Part shown: positions 6,609 to 13,090 of the stretch, piece by piece
How the letters are laid out: every line of letters starts with the position of its first letter
How positions within the stretch are numbered: the first letter of the stretch is position 1
Source: CAZRIT01 sp964600225
Lineage (GTDB): Bacteria > Bacillota > Clostridia > Christensenellales > CAG-138
DNA: 13,090 bases
Assembly: GCA_964600225.1 (NCBI GenBank)
Contig: CAZRIT010000055.1
Location: 1-13,090 of the forward strand
Direction: 5' to 3'
The notes under the pieces: generated by a model
Database searches by the model: none
Told to the model about the DNA's origin: nothing
The model's input: the letters and a program-made list of their open reading frames with translations, nothing else
Translations under genes and position numbers: made by a program

Positions 6609-8492
6609 CTATTTTATGATGATTGGTTCAGGGAGGTCGAAGGGTGATATCGACTCCTGTGATGCGCAGTAGGATACGAGGGTTTTGATCAGCGTTTGTT
6701 CATAGGGCACGGCGCTGATATAGCCGCTTTTCGGAATGAAGATGTTCCTTGAGGTGCAAACGCGGTATTCGGCATTGGGGTCGAGCCTGTCGCCGTTTTC
6801 CAGGTATGCACCGGTAGTACGATAGAAGCCTTTTTCTTTGTCAAGCGTCAGCTCCATCGTCAAACCGAAGCAATTGTTGTTTGTCTTGTTATGATCCACG
6901 AGGGCCAGTAGCTGCGCCCCGGTCATGGTGTAAACCTGCACGTCATATTGGCGGACCAGCACCGCTTCCAGCAAAGGAGCCGTTATATCTCCGTCGTAAA
7001 TCTTGGAGTGCGTAAGCTGGGTATCATGATAATGGCCGTAAAAATCAGGCAACGTCAATTCGGGCGTGACGGCAACATCACAGCCTGTCTGCGTTTGCAT
7101 GGCTTTCATAACAAAGTTGAGCACCTGCTGGACGGAGAATGTTTCCGTTGCCTGCGTCAAAACCTGATTGCTCTCCTTGTCTAAAGACAGCCATGCCGCA
7201 CGCGCGTCATACAGCGCCTGCAAAAGAGCGTTGTCCGCTTCTTCGGTTCCGTCGCCGCTTAAAAATGCCACCATCGCGTCGTCAAAAGTTTTGTTAACAT
7301 CGAAGGGAACGGACGAGACGATGAGATTGCCGCCTTCCAAAACCTTTTTGAAGGATGCCAGCGACGGGGAATCCAGATTATCCATCAATCCGTAACAGGG
7401 CGATACCAACCCGCGGCAGATGTCCAGCATGCGCTTCTGTCCCGTTTCGCTGTAAATATAGTCCATGATTCGATCAAGCGCCTCGGCCTTTTTCGGGTCT
7501 GCCGCTGCTTTGGCGCTCATACCGAGGTGGAGCGTGTTATGCTCGATAATAATGCCGTCGGGACACGTTTCCGAGTAGAGGGGCATCATGGCGAACTTGT
7601 CGTGGGTGCCGCTGTTGTAGATTTGCGAGAGCGCTTCGCTGTTGGCAATGCACATGGCAACTTCGCGATCCTTCATCAAATACGCCACGGATTGCTTCAG
7701 CGTGAGCTGGTTGTCTGCAATGTGCCCAAGATCGCCTAGCATCCGCAGGTATTTGAGGGTCTCGACGGTCCCTTCCCGCGTAGCCTGCGCATTGCCCTTC
7801 GAAAAGTCGGTCAGCCACCGATATCCCTCCATCGTCGTGCCTTCGTTGATCATATACGCGGTGGAATACAGCCCCGTGCCGAAGTCGAGCGGCGTGCGCA
7901 CGGAGATCGGCATCATGCCGGAATCGTATATGGTGGAAAGCAATTGCGTAAACTCCGCATAGTTTGTCGGGACGGCCCAGCCCTTTTCGTCAAACAGCGT
8001 CCGATTGTAGACGATCCCTCTCAGCCCGATAAAGAACGGCAAATAGTAGAGCCTGCCGCCTATGGCGACATTGTTCAGATAGGACGTCTGAATCCGCGAG
8101 GTATAGGCATTGCCGGACACCTCCGCAAAGGCGTTCGTCAGATTTGGGATATCCGCGCCGAACGCATCCGAAACGACGATATCCGCCACATCGTTATGCT
8201 TCGACGCCTGTATGAAGAGCGCCCGCGCTCTCTCCATGGATGTAAACGGGGATACATCTCTGGCAGGATCAATGTGACCTCGCCTGACCGTAGCCCGCAG
8301 CTCAAATTCGTATTCCGGGAAAATGTCGCGCAGCTCCATGAAAAAAGTAAAGATGGAGGAACTGTCATCGAACTCGATCACAATCTTTGTTTTTGCATCA
8401 TCCGAATTTGCGCCGCTTCCGCAGCCCGTCGCTCCCCACAGGAGCGCCGAAACAAGCAGACAGGAAGCAACCCGCAACAGCATGTTTTTCAT
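6609..8492 (-). CDS. Lipoprotein fusing an extracellular solute-binding domain to a 5'-nucleotidase C-terminal-like domain
   Basis: A 627-residue lipoprotein with signal peptide and lipobox ATGC (Cys24). Residues 36-440 look like a family 1 extracellular solute-binding protein: ADIVVSDAF (103-111), the hinge-like IGGRLYYLPFFIGLRGIVYNRTLFDEKGW (144-172), then MKDREVAMCIANS (273-285) and a later LGMSAKAADPKKAEALDRIMDYI-type region. Residues 452-590 resemble the C-terminal domain of 5'-nucleotidases (PF02872-like): a helix plus GCDVAVTPE (470-478), YDGDITAPLLEAVL (499-512), VQVYTMTGAQLLALVDH (518-534) and GDRLDPNAEYRVCTSRNIF (567-585). The metallophosphatase half that normally precedes this domain is absent, so hydrolysis is not expected and the domain may bind a nucleotide or similar ligand (inference). 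Start: GGGAGG (8504-8509) lies 11 bases upstream. It begins one base after the kinase stop. No ABC permease or ATPase accompanies it. Confidence 0.83.
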   Translation of the reverse strand: MKNMLLRVASCLLVSALLWGATGCGSGANSDDAKTKIVIEFDDSSSIFTFFMELRDIFPEYEFELRATVRRGHIDPARDVSPFTSMERARALFIQASKHNDVADIVVSDAFGADIPNLTNAFAEVSGNAYTSRIQTSYLNNVAIGGRLYYLPFFIGLRGIVYNRTLFDEKGWAVPTNYAEFTQLLSTIYDSGMMPISVRTPLDFGTGLYSTAYMINEGTTMEGYRWLTDFSKGNAQATREGTVETLKYLRMLGDLGHIADNQLTLKQSVAYLMKDREVAMCIANSEALSQIYNSGTHDKFAMMPLYSETCPDGIIIEHNTLHLGMSAKAAADPKKAEALDRIMDYIYSETGQKRMLDICRGLVSPCYGLMDNLDSPSLASFKKVLEGGNLIVSSVPFDVNKTFDDAMVAFLSGDGTEEADNALLQALYDARAAWLSLDKESNQVLTQATETFSVQQVLNFVMKAMQTQTGCDVAVTPELTLPDFYGHYHDTQLTHSKIYDGDITAPLLEAVLVRQYDVQVYTMTGAQLLALVDHNKTNNNCFGLTMELTLDKEKGFYRTTGAYLENGDRLDPNAEYRVCTSRNIFIPKSGYISAVPYEQTLIKTLVSYCASQESISPFDLPEPIIIK

Positions 8493-8493
8493 A

Positions 8494-10641
8494 TCAATCT
8501 ACGCCTCCCAAGTATTTCAGCAGCGCCGCTTTCAGCGCGGCTACCTCCACAGGCTTTTTCAGATGGCCGTTCATGCCGTGTTGCAGGGACGCCCGCACAT
8601 CGTCGTCAAACGCATTGGCGCTCATGGCCAGGATAGGTACCTCCCGCGCATCGGGCCGCGCCAGACTGCGCACCGCGTCGGCAAACTCGTAGCCGTTCAT
8701 CTCAGGCATCTGGATGTCGGTAATGATAATGTCGTAATAGCCGATTTGCGAATCCTTGAATTTCTCCAGCGCCGCGGCGCCGTTCATCGCCGTGTCCACT
8801 GCCAGGCCGAATCGGGAGATGATATTCGTTGCCACAACCAGGTTGATTTCGATATCCTCGACCAGAAGCATATGCTTTCCTTTCAAAACGCTTTCGTCCA
8901 CCGTGGCTTCGGATGCAGGCGTCGGCGCCTCCGCCGCGTTGCTGCGTTCCAGATCAAGGATAATGTCAAAGGTTGTGCCCTTGCCCTTTGTGCTGCTTGC
9001 GCTGATTGTGCCGCCCATCAAATCCACAAAGGATTTCACGATGGACAGACCAAGGCCTGTGCCGCCCGCAGCCTGGTCGGCATTGGATCGATCCTGCGCA
9101 AAGGGGATAAACAGGTTTTTCATGAATTCTTCGGACATGCCAATGCCCGTATCGGAAACGATAAGGTGCAGCCTGTCCTTGCTGCCGACATGCTGCTTGA
9201 GCTTGAAATCCATGTGGATGCATCCGCCGCGGGGGGTGAACTTGACCGCGTTGTTTGTGAGGTTCATCAGCACCTGCGTCAGGCGCTGCCTGTCGCCGAT
9301 GTAGGACGGAGACAGCCTATCGTCGATCGTAATGTCAAAATCCACGCCTTTTTCAATGGCCTGCTTGCGCGAAATCGTTTCAACGGCATCCACAATCTCA
9401 CGAATTTGGAACGCGTCGTTGCGCAGCTCCATTTTCCCGCTCTCGATTTTGCTCATGTCCAGAATATCGTTTATGATATCCAGCAGATACTTTGCCGAGG
9501 TATCGAGCTGGCGGAGGTAGCCTAAAACAGGCGCGTCCTCGTCAAGCTGCGTGATGGCGATATAGTTTAGACCGATGACGGCATTGAGCGGCGTGCGGAT
9601 GTCGTGAGACATCTTGGCGAGGAAGTCGTTCTTTGTGGAGGCCACGCGGTTTTTCAGTTCCAGCTCGTTGAGCTGGCGCTCGCGCTCCTTGGCGGCGTTG
9701 ACGTTCAAAACCAGCACAAATACCACCAGCATCGCAAGCCCCACAACAATGCCCGTGACGGCAAACAGCGTGTTGCGCAAGGCGAAAGTGGTTTCATGCG
9801 AGGTTTCCGCAATGGGCGCAATGACAACGGCCATTTCATCCGAATCGTCGAGCGGCGCATACTGTACCGCCCAGTCCGTCCCGTTAAAATGCGCAAACAA
9901 GCTGTTGCTGGCCTTTTGTGCGAAATCACGATTGATTCTGTCCGCTGTCGCAGCGTCGATCCCCGCGTTTTCCAGGCTGACAATCAGGTTGTATCCTATG
10001 AAATCGGCGGCTGTTTTCGGGTTGAGCTGAATACCGCCGTCGAGATTGGCAATATAGGTATACCCATCATCGCCGAAAAGCCCCAGGTACAAATCGCCGC
10101 GGAACTGCTCAACATCGTACACCTCGCAGATGGCGACAACAGGGATCGTATCAACAATCCTGGGCGCCACCTGCGCCGAAAAGGCCCAGTAGTCCACGCC
10201 ATCGGAGGCTTTTACAAAACGGTACTGCGCGTCATCGTGCAGCAGCGTATCCATCAGCAGATCGTTATCGCGGATGCGCGCCGTATTGCCGTCCAGCGTG
10301 TAGGTGACGCCTGTGTCGCTGATGAGCAGAACGGTATAGTTTTCTCCTTCCTTATAGGTGAACAGCTTTTTCACCTCGGCAAAGGAAGCCGCGTCCGACT
10401 GATTAAAGGAGGATGCGCTGGAGCCGATGCGGGACATCAGCCATTCCCGCCTGGCGGTGATGGAGCGGGTAAGCTGGCCGGTGATCTCGTTGACATAGAC
10501 TGCGCGTTCGTTTCGCAGGCTTGTGTTGAGCCTGCTCAAATATCGGAGAAAAGCAAACAGGCATGCCAGGATGATCAGGCAAATCGTGATACATGTCACC
10601 ACATGCCAGGGCTTTATTTGCTTGTTTTTCCTTTCAACCAT
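8494..10641 (-). CDS. Membrane-bound hybrid sensor histidine kinase with C-terminal receiver
   Basis: A 715-residue kinase. Membrane helix 1 (about 12-34) and helix 2 (about 287-313) bracket a 250-residue extracytoplasmic domain of double-CACHE size, with a CACHE-like YTVLLISDTGVTYTLDG strand pair near 102-118. A coiled linker (KERERQLNELELKNRV) leads to HisKA with MSHDIRTPLNAVIG (His346), then HATPase_c with the N-box NLTNNAVKF (460-468), DTGIGM (497-502) and GTGLGL (527-532). A receiver domain (about 590-715) has acidic Asp596, phosphoacceptor Asp642 in TDIQMPEMNG, Ser674 and Lys696. All catalytic residues are intact. No HPt or DNA-binding output is attached, so the phosphorelay partner must lie elsewhere. 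ATG at 10641 follows a weak GGTGAT; upstream in-frame TTG (10653) and GTG (10650) lack a better site. It heads the operon with the two lipoproteins, which probably modulate its sensor domain (inference). Confidence 0.92.
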   Translation of the reverse strand: MVERKNKQIKPWHVVTCITICLIILACLFAFLRYLSRLNTSLRNERAVYVNEITGQLTRSITARREWLMSRIGSSASSFNQSDAASFAEVKKLFTYKEGENYTVLLISDTGVTYTLDGNTARIRDNDLLMDTLLHDDAQYRFVKASDGVDYWAFSAQVAPRIVDTIPVVAICEVYDVEQFRGDLYLGLFGDDGYTYIANLDGGIQLNPKTAADFIGYNLIVSLENAGIDAATADRINRDFAQKASNSLFAHFNGTDWAVQYAPLDDSDEMAVVIAPIAETSHETTFALRNTLFAVTGIVVGLAMLVVFVLVLNVNAAKERERQLNELELKNRVASTKNDFLAKMSHDIRTPLNAVIGLNYIAITQLDEDAPVLGYLRQLDTSAKYLLDIINDILDMSKIESGKMELRNDAFQIREIVDAVETISRKQAIEKGVDFDITIDDRLSPSYIGDRQRLTQVLMNLTNNAVKFTPRGGCIHMDFKLKQHVGSKDRLHLIVSDTGIGMSEEFMKNLFIPFAQDRSNADQAAGGTGLGLSIVKSFVDLMGGTISASSTKGKGTTFDIILDLERSNAAEAPTPASEATVDESVLKGKHMLLVEDIEINLVVATNIISRFGLAVDTAMNGAAALEKFKDSQIGYYDIIITDIQMPEMNGYEFADAVRSLARPDAREVPILAMSANAFDDDVRASLQHGMNGHLKKPVEVAALKAALLKYLGGVD

Positions 10642-10678
10642 ACATATCACCAACCATTGTTTTGATATTGCGATGCTG

Positions 10679-10746
10679 TGCCCCTCGGCATGACACGGGA
10701 AGGCGCGTCATTCTGCGGCGCAGCCGAAAGTTTCACGCCGCCGCAG
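10679..10746. repeat. Candidate intergenic dispersed repeat with inverted arms
   Basis: Between the diguanylate cyclase stop and the kinase start, the plus strand holds CTGCGGCG (10713-10720) and CGCCGCAG (10739-10746), a perfect 8-base inverted repeat with an 18-base loop. Next to it are CGGCATGAC (10686-10694) and GTCATTCTGCGGCG (10707-10720), which place GTCAT-type ends in opposite orientation. Strings of the form GTCATTCTG(A/C)G...GCAGAATGAC resemble small dispersed intergenic repeats I recall from Bacillota genomes. Neither a promoter of good quality nor a T run is visible here, so its role in separating the two genes is unclear. Confidence 0.35.
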
Positions 10747-10759
10747 CGGAGAAAGCCGA

Positions 10760-12805
10760 TTACCCGCACGCGCTTACCCCGCCGACCTCCCGCGCCAAAG
10801 CGATTATCGGTATATCGTCGCTGTCCGCGCTTTCGACAAATATCACATCCGTGCGCATCAGGCGGTAGACGCCATCGTCGCCAAGCTGTTTTCCCTCATG
10901 ACTGACAACCCGCTCGCCGCGCGCATGTGCGTCAAGCAGGTTGGCACGGGAGAAGCAATCGATAAAGGATTGCCGATCCGCGGGATGGAAGGTTGCGGAG
11001 CCCTCGGCAATCAGCTCGTCGAACACGCCCGTGTTGACGCAGGAGCGCGTGGTATAATGCTCATATTGCATCATATAGTAGCTGTTTTGCGTCAGATTGG
11101 CGGAAATGACCAGCGGGTAGATGGCGGCAACGGCCAATAGCAGCCGGTTAAGCTCGGCCTTGCTGAACAGGCCCGCGCGCCAAAGCTCCGCCTCCTCGTG
11201 GGCCTTGTGCCGATAAGCCGCTTCCTCCATTTCCACCGTATAGAAAGCAAAGTCGTTTTTGCCGTTGCGCTTAACGTGGTACAGCGCACGGTCCGCACGC
11301 TTGTATAGCGTGGCAAAATCGTCCGTTCCGCTTGCCCCCGTGACGACGCCGATGCTGCAGCGCAGCGGAAGCTGTCCCTGATCGCCCAAACGGATGGTGG
11401 TGAGCTTTTTCATTAATGTCAGCAGCGTGCTGTGCAGCCACGTTTCGGTGCCGCAGTGTCCCAGGAAAACGGCGAACTCATCGCCGCCGATGCGCCCGAC
11501 AATATCGTTTTGGCGGAACTGTGCCCGCAGCGTTTCGCCGATCAGCCGAATCGCCCGATCGCCGTGGTCGTGGCCCTGGCTGTCGTTGATGGTTTTGAGG
11601 TTGTCAAGATCGATGATGAGCAGCGCGCAGGGATGCTGTTCGCTGCCTTCCAGGCACTTGCGAATCAGCGCCTCGGTGGTCATTTTGTTGTAAAGCCCCG
11701 TCAGCCCGTCACGCTCGGCTTTTTGCTTAACCTCCAACACCTCTGTGACGTCTTCGAACACAATAATGGCGGAAACCGGATCGCCCGTGTTGGAGTAAAT
11801 CGTAGTGAAGCTGGATTTCAGCCAGCGCATGCCGTCTGCCGTAGCGCCTTGAAACAGTGCGGTTCCCGTCTTTTCGCCGCGTATGATGCTTTCATAAAAG
11901 CTGATGTAGGCCTCGGCGGAATCGGCAGGGATCAAACCCATCTCCACGGGCCCGTAGGGAACGTTGGTCACCTTTTCGGGCGTGCCGAATATGGCGGCGA
12001 CATTGGGCGTCATATTGACCGAGCGATCGGCGATATCGTATCTGGCAATGATATTGCCGCTGTGTTCCAGCGCCAGGCGGTAATGCTCCTCGCTCATGCG
12101 CAGGGTTTCCTCCGCTTCGATCTTCTCTGTGACGTCGAACTTGACCGCGTTCAGAACCACCGTTTCGCCGCGCCGATCCAGCACTGTGCCGCGCAGATTG
12201 ACCCAGCGGCGACCGCCATCCTTACAGCACAGGCGGTATGTAAACTCAAACGCGTCCGTGCCATGCAGGATGGAGCGGATGCTGTCGCTAAGCGCGGGGA
12301 CGTCCGCAGGGGCGATCAGCGCCATGGTATCTCGATCGGCCATCGCGCGGTATTCTTCCTTGGTGTAGCCCGTCATCGTATAGAAGCCATCGCTGAAATA
12401 GAGGATGCGTATTTTTTCGGGCGTTACCTCGTACATTGCCAGACCGCCGGGAATGCTGTTGGTTAGCAGCGTGAGCTGCGCCAGCGCTTCCCGGTTTGCG
12501 GTAATGTCCCTGGCGACGCCGTATAAGCCCACCAGCTCGCCCGCAGCGTCATACAGCAGGTATTTGGAGGTGCTCGAGTAATGGGAAACGCCGTCATCCG
12601 AGGGAATGCGTTCCACATAATCCACCAAGGACTTGCCGCTGTCCATAATTTTACGGTCGTCGGAACGGTACTGCTCCGCAAGCGCCCTGTCGAACAGGTC
12701 GTAATCGGTCTTTCCCGCAATCTCCCGTTCGTCGGCGAGCCCGGCGAGCGCGGCCAATGCATACGGCGCATTGGTGTTTTCGGGACGGTATGCCGACGGG
12801 TGCAA
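10760..12805 (-). CDS. PAS-repeat GGDEF diguanylate cyclase with extra C-terminal domain
   Basis: A 681-residue cytoplasmic protein (no membrane helix). The order is: PAS 1, lacking its first strand (about 10-102, GKTDYDLFD and YSSTSKYLLYDAAGELVGLYGVARDIT); PAS 2 (about 110-228); PAS 3 (about 240-355); GGDEF (about 362-525) with DGLTGLYNK, IDLDNLKTIND and the intact signature GGDEF at 440-444. The allosteric I-site RxxD (R431QND434) sits five residues before the signature, so c-di-GMP synthesis with product inhibition is expected. Residues 530-681 form a further domain (AIYPLVISANLTQNSYYMMQYEHY near 561-584, then HPADRQSFIDCFSR) that looks like a divergent PAS-type domain. The frame opens at TTG 12805, directly after an in-frame stop at 12818-12820; no ATG occurs before residue 54. 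A better-placed ATG at 12821 is one frame off, so the true start is uncertain. A c-di-GMP riboswitch and terminator precede the gene. Confidence 0.9.
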   Translation of the reverse strand: MHPSAYRPENTNAPYALAALAGLADEREIAGKTDYDLFDRALAEQYRSDDRKIMDSGKSLVDYVERIPSDDGVSHYSSTSKYLLYDAAGELVGLYGVARDITANREALAQLTLLTNSIPGGLAMYEVTPEKIRILYFSDGFYTMTGYTKEEYRAMADRDTMALIAPADVPALSDSIRSILHGTDAFEFTYRLCCKDGGRRWVNLRGTVLDRRGETVVLNAVKFDVTEKIEAEETLRMSEEHYRLALEHSGNIIARYDIADRSVNMTPNVAAIFGTPEKVTNVPYGPVEMGLIPADSAEAYISFYESIIRGEKTGTALFQGATADGMRWLKSSFTTIYSNTGDPVSAIIVFEDVTEVLEVKQKAERDGLTGLYNKMTTEALIRKCLEGSEQHPCALLIIDLDNLKTINDSQGHDHGDRAIRLIGETLRAQFRQNDIVGRIGGDEFAVFLGHCGTETWLHSTLLTLMKKLTTIRLGDQGQLPLRCSIGVVTGASGTDDFATLYKRADRALYHVKRNGKNDFAFYTVEMEEAAYRHKAHEEAELWRAGLFSKAELNRLLLAVAAIYPLVISANLTQNSYYMMQYEHYTTRSCVNTGVFDELIAEGSATFHPADRQSFIDCFSRANLLDAHARGERVVSHEGKQLGDDGVYRLMRTDVIFVESADSDDIPIIALAREVGGVSACG

Positions 12806-12845
12806 TCTCGCGGGTATTCATGGAAGCCCTTTTGCTGTTGCGCAC

Positions 12846-12870
12846 AAAAAAGAGCCCTGTTTACAGGCTC
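12846..12870 (-). terminator. Intrinsic terminator of the riboswitch expression platform
   Basis: On the minus strand the hairpin GAGCCTGTAAACAGGGCTC (12870-12852) is followed at once by six Ts (12851-12846). It lies about 15 bases after the aptamer and 25 bases before the ATG at 12821, the position expected for a transcription-controlling expression platform. The sequence GCCTGTA in its 5' arm also occurs in the aptamer (GGGCCTGTACC), so alternative pairing of the 3' arm is possible. Confidence 0.9.
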
Positions 12871-12879
12871 CATTCAAAC

Positions 12880-12960
12880 AACGTGCAGCTGGCTACCATC
12901 CCTTTCGGTACAGGCCCTACAGCTTTGCGTCATCGGCTTTCGCCGATTTTGCCCTAAACA
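12880..12960 (-). promoter_or_regulatory. Class I cyclic-di-GMP riboswitch (GEMM-I)
   Basis: The minus strand shows the GEMM-I core in order: AGGGCAAA (from 12955), a perfect stem ATCGGC-GAAA-GCCGAT with a GNRA tetraloop (12947-12932), GACGCAAAGC (12931-12922), then GGGCC, a second arm with a GAAA turn, and GGTAGCCAGCTGC (12897-12885) holding the tetraloop-receptor side. GEMM-I aptamers bind c-di-GMP. The downstream gene is a diguanylate cyclase and an intrinsic terminator sits between them, so product-dependent control of transcription is likely. I could not assign the outer P1 stem with certainty by eye, so the exact ends are approximate and the direction of switching (on or off) is not settled. 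Confidence 0.93.
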
Positions 12961-13043
12961 GTGGTGGAGAACCGCGATTGCGCCATGGTAAACAACGTAT
13001 AGTTTGTTTGCCACTCGCATCATGCGATCATTCCATTGCCTCT

Positions 13044-13072
13044 ATCATACACGATATTGGGAAAAAGAACAA
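13044..13072 (-). promoter_or_regulatory. SigA-type promoter of the riboswitch-diguanylate cyclase transcript
   Basis: On the minus strand TTGTTC (13072-13067), a 17-base spacer and TATGAT (13049-13044); the -10 box matches consensus at five of six positions. Transcription should start near 13037, about 75 bases before the aptamer core. The intervening leader contains a TCGCAT/ATGCGA inverted repeat and a CAAACAA segment that can pair with either of two TTGTTT segments. Confidence 0.75.
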
Positions 13073-13090
13073 TCTTTAATATCGCAAACC

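Noticed and set aside
5636..6619. 327-residue plus-strand reading frame opposite the propeller lipoprotein
   Set aside because: The minus strand has a lipobox, repeated blade pattern and good ribosome binding site; the plus frame has none of these.
8323..9525. 400-residue plus-strand reading frame opposite the kinase
   Set aside because: It is antisense to the intact HisKA, HATPase and receiver domains of the kinase and has no recognisable domain or ribosome binding site.

Overview
The window looks like chromosomal DNA from a Gram-positive bacterium of the Bacillota, most likely a moderately high-GC member of the Clostridia. This is inferred from gene content (CotH/VTC/DUF4956 and DUF1538/PII modules, lipoprotein-rich sensor operon), strong AGGAGG-type ribosome binding sites, near-consensus sigma-70/SigA promoters and a class I cyclic-di-GMP riboswitch. 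A run of ten Ns inside a gene shows that it is a draft or metagenome scaffold. No tRNA, rRNA, CRISPR array, phage gene or transposase was seen.

Layout. (1) 1-3055, minus strand: an operon of a CotH-kinase-family membrane-anchored protein, a VTC-type polyphosphate polymerase domain protein and a DUF4956 membrane protein (cut by the window edge). A perfect-consensus promoter (TTGACA, 17 bp, TATAAT) drives it through a leader of about 170 nt with an inverted repeat and a C10 run. (2) 3149-5547, plus strand, divergent: a DUF1538 membrane protein made of two homologous halves (interrupted by the N gap), overlapping by ATGA with a protein made of two PII-like halves. A 17-bp-arm hairpin follows and probably terminates transcription from both sides. 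(3) 5579-10641, minus strand: a tightly packed three-gene operon of a CACHE-type hybrid histidine kinase, a lipoprotein that fuses an extracellular solute-binding domain to a 5'-nucleotidase C-terminal-like domain, and a beta-propeller lipoprotein. No ABC permease or ATPase is present, so this looks like a surface sensing complex, not a transporter. (4) 10760-13072, minus strand: a PAS-PAS-PAS-GGDEF diguanylate cyclase with an extra C-terminal domain, preceded by its own promoter, a class I c-di-GMP riboswitch and an intrinsic terminator.

How it may work together (inference). Region 4 is a c-di-GMP feedback circuit: the enzyme carries an intact GGDEF motif and an RxxD inhibitory site, and its mRNA leader senses the product. 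Region 3 lies directly downstream on the same strand, about 120 bp away, so the sensor operon could partly depend on read-through from the riboswitch-controlled transcript. Region 2 couples a membrane protein of unknown substrate to a PII-type regulator, with internal duplication in both partners. The most noteworthy items are the solute-binding/5'-nucleotidase-C fusion with its kinase and propeller partners, the riboswitch-diguanylate cyclase circuit, and the doubled DUF1538/doubled PII pair.
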